Positions 42,701-52,729 of a stretch of DNA of 64,000 nt are shown here, piece by piece (positions within the stretch are counted from its first letter, which is position 1; every line of letters starts with the position of its first letter). The stretch is from Catonia carolina (taxonomy: Eukaryota; Arthropoda; Insecta; Hemiptera; Achilidae). The stretch lies in assembly GCA_035578175.1 (NCBI GenBank), contig JAQMRL010000001.1, positions 437,880,639 to 437,944,638 of the forward strand, written 5' to 3'. The notes beneath the pieces were generated by a model. It did no database searches. It was not told the origin of the DNA and saw only the letters and a list, made by a program, of their open reading frames with translations. The position numbers and the translations under genes are program-made.

Positions 42701-45096
42701 CAAGAAACAATTTCTTTTTTCATAATTTTTTTGTGAATAATTAGATAAGTCTTATAAATTTAGTAATTATAATAATTTCAATGTAAATTAATAATAATAA
42801 ACTTTCTAATTTTTAATCAATTTGATGCAAAAATCATTAAGATATGATAGAAATTAAATCTTTTAGAATTTTTTAAAGTTTACTCTAAAACCCCCAGGAT
42901 ACCGTGACATACCTTGTTCTTATAGCTCAGGCTTCAAAGTGTTAATTGTCTACAAATATTTGTATTTTGTAGTATCAAGTAGTCATTTTTTTAAATAATT
43001 AACACACAGAAAATATTTTTAACAGACATTTGGATACATCCCCTATCATAAGGATAAGATTATTAACACGTGGTTCATTAAAAATACAGGTATTAGGGGA
43101 TACCATTTAAAAATAGTAATTTTATAAGTGAGTGCAAAATTAATGAGAAAGAAATAATTAACTAACACTTTTAAGAAAACCATTGTGGCATAATAGTTGA
43201 CATTACGTACAAAAAAGGAAATGTGCTGTAGTTAAAGTACACTATTTAAGTTAGTTAACAAAAGCAAGCATTTAATAATCAACTTAAGCGCTTTCAACTT
43301 ACATTCTCATAGCCAACATGACAAAATAATGCACAATATTATAATACTGATATTGTTTAGGTCAACAGCCGAAAGGCTGGTTTGAACCTCTAGAGGTTTT
43401 ACTAAGTAAAACGAGGAGTGAAGTGGTTTACAATTGCCTTCCTCACTGAGTTGAAAAGTATGCTTATCAGCATGCCGGGCCCTCTGAAAAGCACATATTT
43501 TCCACTCTGTAAATGACAACTTCACTTCATTCACCATAGGGTCTGGCTGTATAGTGAAATTCATTACTCTCAGAGGAGATAACTCTGACTAGTGTCTTTT
43601 ACACCTCTACCTCTTCTGTTCTTAAATAGTTCAGTCATATAAGTGGCTGACTATGTGATAAGAAACAGAACTAATTTTTTTAGCCCTGGACCAAACAGAT
43701 AGAGTGCAATTAAAATAACACTCCACCTGCCCGTTTTGGGCATAATACTGATAAACAAAATAAAATAATAGTACATTAAAACAGGTTGACTGCCAAGGCT
43801 GTAGGTGATGTTTTGCCAAAACGTAAATTGAGAGATGAATTTATCTCTCAATGCTGAAAACGTATTGCGCACCGTGAGATGAATTCATTTCACCATTAGT
43901 TGCGATGTTAGACGTATGCACAAAGCTTGAGCGATTGCAAAATATCTCAGTGTTGTTTAATTTTTGTATATCGTATAAATAGAGGAAAAAAAAAGCAGAA
44001 TTCGTCGATATTCTTAGCTTTTTTGTAACATCAATTTTAATAAAGTTATATGCCGTCAAATTTTGTCCTGATTTATTTTTGGGGATTATTTTTTTGGACA
44101 TTATATCTTCCATTTGCTAATGTTATTTACTAAATGGATACCATATTTATTGTTTACACAGTTGGCAATGCATTCTTCTTGTGTTTCTATAACGATAAAC
44201 CTAATGTTTGTAAAGAAACCTAATGTTTTTGTATATTTTGTTTATTATAATGTTTTTGTTATTTTCAGGTATTTTTTTGTTGCAAGAAAAATTTACCCTG
44301 CACAGATATTAATTATTGGTACATTAAGTACATGATTATTGAAATATTTCCTCCACCGCTACGAGAGATATATTTATCTCTCGCTTAATTTTTTTGTCAA
44401 ATAAGTTCTTACACAATATTTTTCTACTGTATATTGCAACTTATATGAAATACTATTGACATTTAAAGAAATGAAGAAAATAATTTTTGTAGCAAAAATG
44501 ACCACTACTGTCAACTTCACCTAAGCGGTTTTGGTTTGGGAAGTGAGAGATAAATATGTCTCTCATGGCATTCAACCTGCCTCTTAATGAAGATATAAAA
44601 TTCTGATAAACCGTGTCTTATTGTTTGGTATACTCTAGCCTAAACGTTAGTCTAGTGTTTATTTACATCGACCTTTATAAGAAGTAAATTAGGACTAAAT
44701 CTAAAGTGTTTACAGTACCGATAGTATACGAAATCACATGCCAAAATAAAGATCAATTACTTCAAATTTATAGTTGCTACAGCTGTGTGAACTTCAGCTC
44801 AGACAGAAACACAATTAAAATTCATTAACTCGAATTAAAATATTTATTTTAACTATTTTATTATTAGACATCAATATTTTTTAGTTCGTTATTACAACAT
44901 AACCTTAAAGTAATTTGCTTCAAGTAATCAAACTAATAAACAAAAGTAATTGAAGTATACGACTATCTCTTTAATAGAAGCTTTTAGATAAACTATTTGG
45001 TTATCATTTGAAATCTTAATAGAAAAATTACTTACGATCTCCTTCATCGTCCACTTCGAAATCTTCGGCATTATCCAACTCTAGAACATCCGCCAT
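30720..45096 (-). CDS. tsu: RNA-binding protein Y14 / Tsunagi / RBM8A, exon junction complex core subunit (complete, five coding exons)
   Basis: Coding exons on the minus strand are 45096-45036 (ATG 45094-45096), 39475-39338, 36330-36194, 33355-33231 and 30744-30720 (TGA). They total 486 nt, or 161 residues, and every junction keeps phase. The N-terminus is acidic ([17 protein letters not shown]), followed by the basic [11 protein letters not shown] motif, GPQRSVEGW, then one RRM with RNP2 (WILFVTSV) and RNP1 (KGYALVEY). RNP1 is split by intron 3. The tail GPKKTSRRRRR is shorter than the Arg/Ser tail of human RBM8A (174 residues). Y14 forms a heterodimer with Mago and is deposited upstream of exon junctions in nuclear mRNPs, acting in mRNA localisation, splicing and decay. 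Introns of 5560, 3007, 2838 and 2486 bp hold many repeats. The last exon adds only eight codons plus the stop. Orthology is very secure. Confidence 0.96.
31020..32690. repeat. Duplicated intronic unit with an expanded 48-bp minisatellite
   Basis: Two related blocks (31020-31660 and 31745-32690) share the same flanks, for example CTGCGCTATCTATCGGCAGC in both. In the second, about ten 48-bp units (GAGGAGCAGTTGCCGAYGCA...) fill 31930-32400. One unit is short by 12 bp. Because unit and deletion are multiples of three, long repetitive ORFs are open on both strands. The block lies in Y14 intron 4. Confidence 0.85.
33490..33785 (-). pseudogene. LINE C-terminal remnant
   Basis: The minus strand reads, through stops, [18 protein letters not shown] and [13 protein letters not shown], resembling the GHLxRM and KWFKEVKKD region at the C-terminus of several LINE polyproteins. 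Heavily decayed, in Y14 intron 3. Confidence 0.45.
33800..33960 (+). repeat. SINE-like fragment ending in a TAA microsatellite
   Basis: B-box-like CCTGGTTCAAATCC near 33828, then about 110 bp ending in (TAA)n at 33935-33957. Head truncated. Confidence 0.4.
34528..34785 (-). pseudogene. LINE remnant (post-RT region)
   Basis: The minus-strand ORF contains [20 protein letters not shown], similar to the connection segment after the RT domain in LINEs of the GSETW type. The rest is not alignable by eye. Confidence 0.4.
35148..36081 (-). mobile_element. Family A element, copy 8
   Basis: A full-length reverse copy in Y14 intron 3, only 112 bp from the exon at 36194-36330. It keeps the conserved ORF (minus 35960-35658). 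Confidence 0.75.
36406..36803 (+). repeat. Family B, full-length copy with 9-bp target duplication
   Basis: From CCCAAAATGGGCAGGTGGAG to an AACAACAAC tail, flanked by TAAATTATA (36397-36405, 36805-36813). The tail marks the 3' end and so the true orientation of the family. Confidence 0.85.
36805..37315 (+). pseudogene. LINE C-terminal fragment (GSETW type), 5'-truncated
   Basis: An open frame to the stop at 37304-37306: [48 protein letters not shown] and [14 protein letters not shown]. This is the region after the RT domain, ending at the natural stop and a short A-rich tail. A close relative is at 47165-47638. Confidence 0.8.
37560..37800 (+). pseudogene. Decayed LINE fragment of another family
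   Basis: [18 protein letters not shown] and [16 protein letters not shown] can be read with frame changes, resembling the CR1/jockey region after the RT palm. Confidence 0.5.
37800..38395. other. Unassigned intronic sequence
   Basis: No ORF or repeat end is recognised. GAGCCCCGAGGGGTTCATAT near 38138 and TTTCGCTCCGAGGTCTCCTT near 38220 are GC-richer and may be an old repeat. Within Y14 intron 2. Confidence 0.35.
38407..39149 (-). repeat. Tandem dimer of family B within one target duplication
   Basis: Two head-to-tail units (about 388 and 355 bp) sit between a single ACTGTTCCAAT pair (38396-38406 and 39150-39160). The second unit lacks about 35 bp around the GGGTCTGGCTG region. No duplication lies between the units. 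Confidence 0.85.
40514..40684 (+). pseudogene. piggyBac transposase C-terminal cysteine-rich domain remnant
   Basis: An open frame reads [20 protein letters not shown] then [18 protein letters not shown] and ends KANYV-stop. The C-x2-C ... C-x2-C ... C-x3-C pattern fits the zinc-ribbon end of piggyBac transposases. The DDD catalytic core is absent. Confidence 0.7.
40765..41706 (+). mobile_element. Family A element, copy 9 (left arm of an inverted pair)
   Basis: A full-length forward copy facing copy 10 across 25 bp, with intact subterminal repeats and a conserved ORF end at 41194-41196. Confidence 0.77.
41732..42684 (-). mobile_element. Family A element, copy 10 (right arm) with CG/GT alternating tract
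   Basis: A full-length reverse copy. Its microsatellite (about 42514-42548) alternates purine and pyrimidine for about 34 bp, including GCGCGCGTGCGCGCGC. Confidence 0.77.
43354..43741 (-). repeat. Family B, full-length copy with 12-bp target duplication
   Basis: 388 bp between ATAATACTGATA at 43341-43352 and 43742-43753, the same length as the copy at 11330. Y14 intron 1. Confidence 0.87.
43780..44583. mobile_element. piggyBac-like MITE with repeated GAGAGATAAATAT palindromes
   Basis: TTAA at 43776-43779 and 44584-44587; end-proximal inverted AGGTTGACTGCCA and TGGCATTCAACCT. At least three near-palindromes of the form GAGAGATRAATWTATCTCTC lie near 43833, 44364 and 44545, with a diverged one near 43880. 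No transposase is recognised. Confidence 0.6.
44588..45035. other. Plain intron sequence next to Y14 exon 1
   Basis: AT-rich sequence with no recognised repeat. The minus-strand donor GTAAG is at 45031-45035. Confidence 0.5.
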
Positions 45097-45328
45097 TTTT
45101 TGGTTATGAAGCGACAACAGCTTGATCGTAATGTCATAATCCGTAGAACATGGCCAGTAGCTTTTACATAAAGAATGAAACAAACAGTCTCTACATTTTA
45201 ACCCGTAAAATGACAGAATTTTAGTATTTTTACTTATTGTAAATATAAATATTACAGTGAATTGTACTTTCTTTATTTGTGATATATTCACAATTTTACA
45301 CGAGAGCAGTAACTTTGACGGCATATAA
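45097..45328 (-). promoter_or_regulatory. Short upstream region of Y14, bounded by a transposon
   Basis: Only 232 bp separate the Y14 start codon from the terminal repeat of the DNA transposon at 45329-46343. The 5' UTR and core promoter must therefore lie here, inside the transposon, or beyond it after an upstream non-coding exon. No convincing TATA box or initiator was recognised. This is an inference from position alone. Confidence 0.35.
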
Positions 45329-46343
45329 TGGGTGTTTTTTTTAGAGGTATAGAACTTTAAAATTAAATAAAACAGAATAATTAAACAATTGACGTGGAAT
45401 TGGTTTTATTTTAAAAATAATTATTTGCCATTTTTATTTTAAAATAATTCCTGGCATGTAGCCGCCGCGGCTGGCTCGGACGTGGTCCAATCGAGACGTC
45501 CAATTTGTGACAACTTTTTGCAGCATTTGGGGCCGTATATTGGCAATAACGCGACGAATGTTGCCTTCCAAGTCGTCAATTGTCTGTGGCTTATTGGCAT
45601 AGACTAGCGACTTCACATACCCCCATAGAAAATAGTCCAGCGGTGTTAGATCGCACGACCTTGGAGGCCAATTTACAGGTCCAGAACGTGAAATTATGCG
45701 TTCACCAAACGTTTCCTTCAGTAAATCGATTGTGGCACGCGCTGTGTGACATGTTGCACCATCTTGTTGAAACTACAGCTCTCCAACATTAAGGGGATTC
45801 AATTCAGGAACAAAAAAGTCATTGATCATGGCTCTGTAGCGGTCACCATTGACTGTATCATTCTGCCCGGTATCATTTTCGAAAAAGTAAGGACCAATGA
45901 CTCTACCAGCCCATAAAGCACACCAAACAGTCACTTTTTCTGGATGTTAAGGCTTCTGAGCTATATATTGAGGATTACCTTCACTCCAAATGCGGCAGTT
46001 TTGTTTATTCATGTAACCATTCAACCAAAAATGGGCTTCATCACTGAACAAAATTTTCATGTGAAAATCGGGATCAACAGCGATAAGTTACACGAACCGA
46101 ACCATGATTTTCCGTCTGCATTAGCAGTAATTGCAAAACAGTCGGACGTTAAACCAAAAAAAAAAAAAGCCATGATTTTCAAAATAAATTTGCACAATTT
46201 AAAAGCGTTGTTCAGGCGTCAGTCTATTCATTATAAAATGGCAAACCAAACTGAACATAAATTACAAAACAGTTTTCATAATGGCCGCCATGGAAATCAG
46301 TACTGCCAACTTAAAGTTCTATACCTCTAAAAACAAACACCGT
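45329..46343 (-). mobile_element. Tc1/mariner-superfamily element, degraded (about 1.0 kb)
   Basis: Inverted ends contain AGAGGTATAGAACTTTAA with TA nearby. The minus strand encodes FQQDGATCHTARATIDLLKE, VNWPPRSCDLTPLDYFLWGY and the C-terminus to 45434. The second Asp (QDGA) and third Asp (PLD) are visible. The N-terminal helix-turn-helix is not. It lies immediately upstream of Y14. Confidence 0.8.
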
Positions 46344-46709
46344 TATATGAGTCGCAGTTACTTCAGTACCGCCAAATTCAATTAATTCTTCAAACTCTTC
46401 AGGAAATGCGAAAACATATATCGCTAAATAATTTAGCGATTGCTGAATTGATAGGACCTAAATTATTTAGGTCCTATCTCGCCTAAAATAGTAGATATTT
46501 GTTACAATCTTTATATCAGTATTAGAAGAAAATTAAAACACAGGCCTCAAAAAAGCAAACCAGTTTAGGCAGAAGGAACTCCAGCATATACAGTGTTGTG
46601 TAATACTGGAAAAGACACTGAACACCTTAATTTTCCAATTGCATTTCTTAATGAATGTGATATATTTTGCCAATGTGAACAGAATTATTATGTTCACATA
46701 ATAGGAATA

Positions 46710-47060
46710 GGGCTAAAAAAAATACGGTAGTTCTGTTTTTTATCACATAGTCAGCCACTTATATGACTGAACTATTTAAGAACAGAAGAGGTAGAGGTGT
46801 AAAAGACACTAGTCGGAGTTATCTCCTCTGAGAGTAATGAATTTCACTATGCAGCCAGACCCTGTGGTGAATGAAGTGAAGGTGTCATTTGCAGGGTGGA
46901 AAGTGAGTGCTTTTCGGAGGGCCTGGCATGCTGATAAGCATATTCTTTCAACTCAGTGAGGAAGGCAATGGTAAACCACCTTACTCCTCGTTTTTACTTA
47001 GTAAAACCTCTAGAGGTTCAAACCAGCCTTTCGGCTGTTGACCTAAACAACAACAACAAC
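46710..47060 (+). repeat. Family B copy flanked by a 60-bp duplication
   Basis: Head-truncated unit (begins GGGCTAAAAAAAATACGG) ending in (CAA)n. The 60 bp at 46650-46709 recur at 47061-47120 with one mismatch. Confidence 0.85.
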
Positions 47061-47164
47061 AATGAATGTGATATATTTTGCCTATGTGAACAGAATTATT
47101 ATGTTCACATAATAGGAATATTAAATAAAATATCAAATACTATTTTTATTTTTATAGGTAACAT

Positions 47165-47638
47165 TTGATCGATTTACAGATTAGGAAAAATTTCTTAAAA
47201 CATTATGTTTGGAGTGTAGCATTATACGGAAGTGAAACGTGGGTGATAGGGGCTGTAGAAAAGAAGACGATAGAAGCTTTTGAAATGTTATGTTATAGGA
47301 AAATGTTAAAGATTAGGTGGGTGGACAAAATAAGTAATTTAGAGGTTCTTAGGCGAGTGGATGAAAAAAGAAGTATATGGAAGCATCTTACCAAAAGAAG
47401 GAATAGGCTAGTGGGGCATATCCTAAGACATCCAGGTATTGGACTATTAATAATGGAGGGTAATATTGAGGGAGTAAATTGTAGAGGGAGGCAAAGATTA
47501 GAATATAAAAAGCAAATTACAAAAGATGTAGGTTGTTACAGGTATGTAGATATGAAACGATTTGTGCAAGATAGACAGGTTGGAGAACTGCATCAAACCA
47601 GTCAAGAGAATGATGACAAAAAAAAGGTAACATTTTAA
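47165..47638 (+). pseudogene. LINE C-terminal fragment (GSETW type), second copy
   Basis: Nearly identical to 36880-37306: [20 protein letters not shown] and [20 protein letters not shown]. One small indel near the end shifts the last about 15 codons (QDRQVGELHQTSQEN), so the natural stop is lost. Ends in a short A-rich tail. Confidence 0.8.
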
Positions 47639-47689
47639 CAACTAAACTAGTAAAATATTTAATTGGCAGAATTAGAAATGAATTTTTTG

Positions 47690-48303
47690 TAACCATGCAG
47701 CAACCAGTCTAATGCCTTAAATTTCTCATTTGAAATGAATAATGTTTGATTTTTATCCATTCTATTTAAGTAAAATTCCCACGAAAATGCCACTCTCAAC
47801 TCCTAACTTGTAATTAAGTTTTGCAATAGTTCGCAAAATGTCAAATTAAAGAAATTTATATAAATTTAAGATTTTGTCAAATTTTCAAAAAAGTTTTTGT
47901 ATTTACAGCAAAATTCATATAATTAAGTATTTTATTATGTATTGTTGCTGTTTTTCTTGAAGATACAAAATAAATAATGAGTTTTTATACTGGAAAGTGT
48001 AATATTGTAATAGTGAGGTCAACTTTTGTGAATACAGTTAATTTTTAAGATAACTTGCTTATGAACAAAACAGTTTGTGATCATTTTCTTTGTGAAACAT
48101 CAGAACAAACAGGAAATAAAAAATACAATGTTTGTTAAAATCAAGAAGGTTTAATTGTATTTAAAATGTTTCGACAGTGAAGCACCGAGTTTTTCTCATT
48201 TTGAACATGCTTTAACTCTCTTCTTTGTTAAATATACAATATGCCCCCTTTTTTGTTAAAATGAAGGCATAAGATTGGAATAGGCGTTTTACCAGAGTGA
48301 CCA
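47690..48303. other. Unassigned AT-rich intergenic sequence
   Basis: No repeat boundary, RNA gene or supported ORF. Confidence 0.4.
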
Positions 48304-48489
48304 TTAACTGAAATAACGCCATGCAGGGTGGCCCAAGCATAGTTCACTGGTTAACATTCTTTTCTTAAAGCAAAGAGAACCATTTGGAGTAGTACAATAA
48401 TAGTGTGCAGTTTCATCACAATTGTAAAGACAGCACAATTCATAGTTCTCAAGGATTGTTCGAAGAACATCAGCTATAGGGTGATTCAA
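48304..48489 (-). other. Cysteine-rich 61-codon ORF, unrecognised
   Basis: Contains YELCCLYNCDETAHYYC and ELCLGHPAW, which could be a degraded zinc-binding end of a transposase. The start lies within the terminal repeat of the neighbouring element, so the true beginning is uncertain. No family is assigned. Confidence 0.25.
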
Positions 48490-49432
48490 AAAGAGCGCCG
48501 GTTTTGATATATCAAATTAAGAGATTTATTTTATTGAAAAACTGAAAATAAATACATCAACAAGTTCATCTTACCTTCCGATTTCATGTGTGAAAAATGA
48601 TGTCATGCATGTGTCCTCCTCTACTGCGCTGGCACGCATCAACTCTGTCCATGAAATTGGATATTACTGCACGACAAGTTTCGACTTCCATTTGCCCGAT
48701 AACCCGTCGAATTTCCTCCTTCAAGTCATTGATGTTTCGGGTTTTATTGGCATACACCAATGACTTCAGATGACCCCAAAGATGAAAGTCACAAGGCGTC
48801 AATTTTGTTTGCGAAGGTGTCATCATCCTGCCGTTTTCTCAATACCCAGTCAACAAACTGTCGTCTCTTCTGGTGGTCTGCCACTTTCAAATGTTGCGTC
48901 AACTGAATTTTATACGGGTGATATAGGAGATCGTACTGAAGAATTCTCCGTACAGAAGAACATCGTAAACCCAATTGTTGAGAACGGCGACGTATTGATT
49001 TTGCTGGGCTAAAAGCCACACTGTCACGAACCAACGCAACGTTCTGCTCAGTTCGGCCAGAACGACGACGTCCAGAACTTTTAAGGTCGACTGTTGAACC
49101 TGTCTCAAAAAACTTTTTCATGAGCCTGCGAACTGTTGATTCATTCGGTGCTTCATTACGTCCTAGAGTACCGCGAAGTCGCCTGACAGTAGCCGCATAA
49201 CTCTCTCCACTCTGGTAAAATGTTTTGACGATTAACACTCGTTGTGCAATAGTAAACTTCTCCATGGTTAGACACAGACTGCGAGAGTACTACACTGCGA
49301 ACAAGAGAAACTACAACTGAATCGTCAATCGGAATGTTCTCCGAAATAGAAATGAGGTCTAACAATGTTGCCAACCGATAAACAAAAATTTACCAGCCGT
49401 TTAAAAACCGGCGCTCTCTTTGAATCACCCGT
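48479..49432 (-). mobile_element. Tc1/mariner-superfamily element, internally deleted (954 bp)
   Basis: Ends GGGTGATTCAAAAAGAGCGC and its inverse, with TA nearby. The minus strand begins MEKFTIAQRVLIVKTFYQSG at 49265, has the arginine-rich linker (KSSGRRRSGRTEQN), then runs out of frame at a deletion joint (about 48800) before LTPCDFHLWGHLKSLVYANK and the C-terminus (to 48584). The first two catalytic Asp regions are deleted. A second copy of its N-terminal half is at 55934-56400. Confidence 0.87.
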
Positions 49433-49810
49433 TATATATGGTACATTTGTTTTAGGAAGAAGCTTGTAAGGGGAGGGGGAGTAGGTGCAGTAGGGATAGT
49501 TTCAAAGGGTAAAGTGTTGTCTCCTTCTCACTTAATGATCATTCCCTCTCTTTCTAACTGTAAACTACTGTTACAACTAGGAGGTGCTTCCCCCACCACT
49601 AAACAGAACAGCTCAGCGGCACAGAGCGTTGGAGGGAGAGCTTCTAGCTAGAACAAATGACCTATACAAGAATTAGCATTTTTTCTTGATGCATCAGCAG
49701 GCTCTCCATGTTCGTTTTTTAAAACAAATTTGGTTTTTGGACTTTCAACTTGATAACCATCCACTTGTAGCATTAAAATCTTAAATATTTAAATTTTTTG
49801 CTATTTATAG

Positions 49811-50145
49811 TTGAGCCGCTCTAAGTTTGCTCCTACTGTCAACAAACCAAAACCAGCTACTACAGGGTGCCCGCTAGAGTCCGTGACTTTATGGATGTCG
49901 TATTCCTATTAAGATAACTATTTTTTAAATTATAACTACTTAAAGAACTAAAAACATCAGTCGTGATATGATGTAGATGTAACAATTTCATTTATAAAAA
50001 TACTTTTAAAAGTATTTTGTATTTAAATACTTTTGAAAAAATTTTGTTGTTACTTTTTAATCAGCGTGTACACATTTTGATGCAATGCGCATGCTCAGTG
50101 ACGTCATTATTTGTTTACATTAGGAGCAAACTAAGAGAGGCTGGA
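49811..50145. mobile_element. Non-autonomous TIR element, copy 2 (empty-site version)
   Basis: Uninterrupted counterpart of 9797-11086 in reverse: AAGTTTGCTCCTACTGTCAA to TTAGGAGCAAACTAAGAGAG. It contains near-palindromic AAAGTATTTTGTATTTAAAT. Confidence 0.7.
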
Positions 50146-50159
50146 CTATAGTTAGCTTT

Positions 50160-50312
50160 TTCTTCAAGTACATCTGTCCACTGATAGACACATGACACTT
50201 GCGTTTGTCTTGAAACCATTTTAGTAGTGCTTCTTCTACTGCAGACTCTTTCCTGCAGTATTTTCTTTTCATATTTGTGCTGGTGTTGCCTCTCCACTCG
50301 TCCATCACGAGT
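50160..50312 (-). pseudogene. pogo/Tigger transposase fragment, CENP-B-type helix-turn-helix
   Basis: The minus strand reads MKRKYCRKESAVEEALLKWF then QDKRKCHVSISGQMYLKKKL, matching the second DNA-binding half of the Tigger/CENP-B domain (KESxVExALLxWF, VPISGxxL). It is cut on one side by the TIR element at 49811-50145 and on the other by family A copy 11. Confidence 0.75.
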
Positions 50313-50314
50313 TC

Positions 50315-50805
50315 TTTTTTTCCTTTCTCTTGCCTATATGAATATATAGGGAAGGAAAGTATTGTTTTCATGTCGATTTTAAGAAATCGAGTTTTCACCG
50401 GATCTACACGTTTTCAGACCCCCTGAAACCACAAAAACATGTTGTTAGCGATTGGTCTGTGTGTGCGTGTGTGTGTGTGAACAGAATATCTCAAGAATGG
50501 AACATCGTATGAACTTGAAACTTAAGTTACATACCACTATCGAACCTGACACCAACATTTTCATTAAAATTGGTCAACCGGAAGTAGTAGTTTATTCGTG
50601 TAATTTTTCACTTTTCTTCGATTTTCTCAAAAACTGGTCCTACGATTTTTTTTAAAATCACCTGATTTACTAAATTTCTTATGTTCTACAAGATAAGGTA
50701 GGCGCCATGTTTGCTGAAATTCTTGGTGAGGCAGTTTTCACGTAAAAAAATTTGGTTTTTTAAGATTACGACTTTAATATGCATTTAAGCGGAAAAATTA
50801 CAATT
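50315..50805 (+). mobile_element. Family A element, copy 11, 3'-truncated
   Basis: The first half is well conserved (from CCTTTCTCTTGCCTATATG), breaking off after GACTTTAATATGCATTTAAG. Confidence 0.72.
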
Positions 50806-50849
50806 GTTGTTCATGGATTTTATGCATTTGTTAGCCATTTAATGGAATT

Positions 50850-51172
50850 ATAGCGCAGTAGACAGTAAATTTTTGTGTTTTAAGCAAGTTATTTTACAAA
50901 CTAAGGGACTTACAGTTCTGGGACCTAGTTTAATCAATTTTTCAAGTCAAAATTCATATGAAACGATCAAATGTTTGTCTTAATTACCGTTCTAATTGGT
51001 TCAATCCGGTTTCATTTAATCCTCGGAGTGGAAATCTGGGCAATCTTTCGCTAGACTTATCTCGCTAACGAAGCATTTCCAGACGTATGTTTATATGAAC
51101 TTTTTGTCTTGTTTTTAGGTCTACAATCACCTGTTAAAATGTGTTCTTTCCTTCTGGTCCACCCTGTATAAA
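50850..51172. repeat. Diverged half-copy of the palindromic element family
   Basis: CAGTTCTGGGACCTAGTTTA, ATCTCGCTAACGAAGC and GTATGTTTATATGAACTTTT resemble one arm of 58165-59276. It ends CCACCCTGTA. Confidence 0.5.
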
Positions 51173-51212
51173 GCAAATTACAAAATATGCAGGGTGTTAT
51201 AACTACAGTATA

Positions 51213-51285
51213 ACCAACTACGGGGTGTGCGGGCCGCACATGCGCAGTAAGTACCTCCCCCACCACAGCGTCATCTAAAGTAGTA

Positions 51286-51317
<32 letters not shown>

Positions 51318-52380
51318 GGTTTAACGTCCGACTGTTCTGCAAATTGCTGCTAATGCAGACGGTGAAGGATGAAATGAATTTTTTGTAACGTATAAAAAAA
51401 TGCCATGCCCGAGTGGGATTCGAACCCAAGGCCGCGTGATGAGAGGCGAGCACGTTACCAACATCGCCAACGCGGCCGGCAAAAAAAAAGTAGTACTCAC
51501 TACTCTTTGTGTTCTGTTCATGCGGTTATCGTTTTGACATTTGTGTCGCTTTCGAAAGCCGCACGCCGTCAAAATTAGTTGCGCGCGCACAAAATACGGG
51601 GAAAAATGTCTGCGATTCAATTTGGGGTGTTAGACAATAAGTTGTTTTCTAAATGATGTACCTACCATACGTTTGACAGGCTCGAAAGAGAGAGATGTCA
51701 TACCCTCTTTCTCTTATATTTACTATGCACTCCTTTTTGTTAAATTTTCATACAAATGATATTGTGAGTGCGTAGTTGATTTCTAAAAATTGACGTATGT
51801 TGGTATAAATTTCACAGCTATAAATAATGATTCAGCCTCTTGGAATACTAACAGGAAGGAGACAACAGACACGATGATCTATCTTTGACTTCCCTTCAAA
51901 AAGTGATTTTTTCAAGCTGGTTTATTATTTCTGTTTCTTCCCAACAAATATCAAATTACAGATAAAATTTTATAATTTATAACAAAATAATAAAACGCAT
52001 ACTATATTGTCCTGGAAAAGAAGTTATATGAGCCTACGTGATACGCAAAAATGTGATGAGATTTAAACGTCTTTATACGAGCGTATCTTATCTAAATATC
52101 AGAGTATAATAATAACATTTATAGTGTAATAAAATAACATTCATTAGGAAGCAAAAGTAATTTTTTCAGAATTTTTTGATGAAAAATGAGCTTGTTAGAG
52201 TGTAGTGAACAAAACTGGCCGGCAGAGTGGCCTGCTGTATCATGTATTGTCACTATTGCGCTTGAACACCGTGCACTGATTGAAATGCGTCGAGGGGAAC
52301 AGCGGAAAGAACACATTCTCTCTCTGTCTCGCTACCCTCCCTACATGCCACCTGTAACCACTCCTTGCCGGTGAACATAA
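51213..52380. repeat. About 1-kb repeat, copy 2, with nested SINE
   Basis: Homologous to 27290-28245 (GCGGGCCGCACATGCGCAGT at 51227), without the 1.1-kb internal insertion of copy 1 but with a family C SINE at 51289-51486. Unclassified. Confidence 0.65.
51289..51486 (-). repeat. tRNA-headed SINE (family C)
   Basis: A T-run of about 29 nt marks the tail on the plus strand; the B-box reads GGGATTCGAACCC in reverse. Target duplication AAAGTAGTACTC at 51277-51288 and 51487-51498. Confidence 0.87.
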
Positions 52381-52729
52381 ATTCCATGTTCACCGCAAGT
52401 CTGGCGAAGTGATACAAAAATAAGGGAGCGTAAGGTTGCCGCTGTATGAAATAAAATCACAAAAATTTGTAAAAATTAACAGTAACAGATTTTAATAGAT
52501 ATAGCTTTTGCTAAAGAAATAATAGTTACAACAATAATATTAATAATTGCGCATTGAAAATTTGCTATTTTAAGAATTTAAAAAAAAAAATTATACAGTA
52601 TAAGCCTGAATGTATATTATTAGAAATAATGTAAAAAAAAAAAATTTTAAGAATTTACTTTTAATTGGATCCAATGAAATTTGCTAACGTTAGCTTAAAA
52701 TTAAAAAAATTATAGACCTTAAATAGACA

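Larger units (their letters stand above)
39610..42941. mobile_element. piggyBac-like element with TTAA duplication and nested family A pair
   Basis: TTAA 39606-39609 and 42942-42945 flank inverted ends CACTTTGAAGCCT / AGGCTTCAAAGTG. Subterminal TATAGCTC motifs lie close to both ends. A transposase remnant is at 40514-40684, and 40765-42684 is a pair of inverted family A insertions. In Y14 intron 1. Confidence 0.83.

Noticed and set aside
45944..46330. A 128-codon plus-strand ORF upstream of Y14
   Set aside because: It is antisense to the transposase of the Tc1/mariner-type element and has no recognisable domain.
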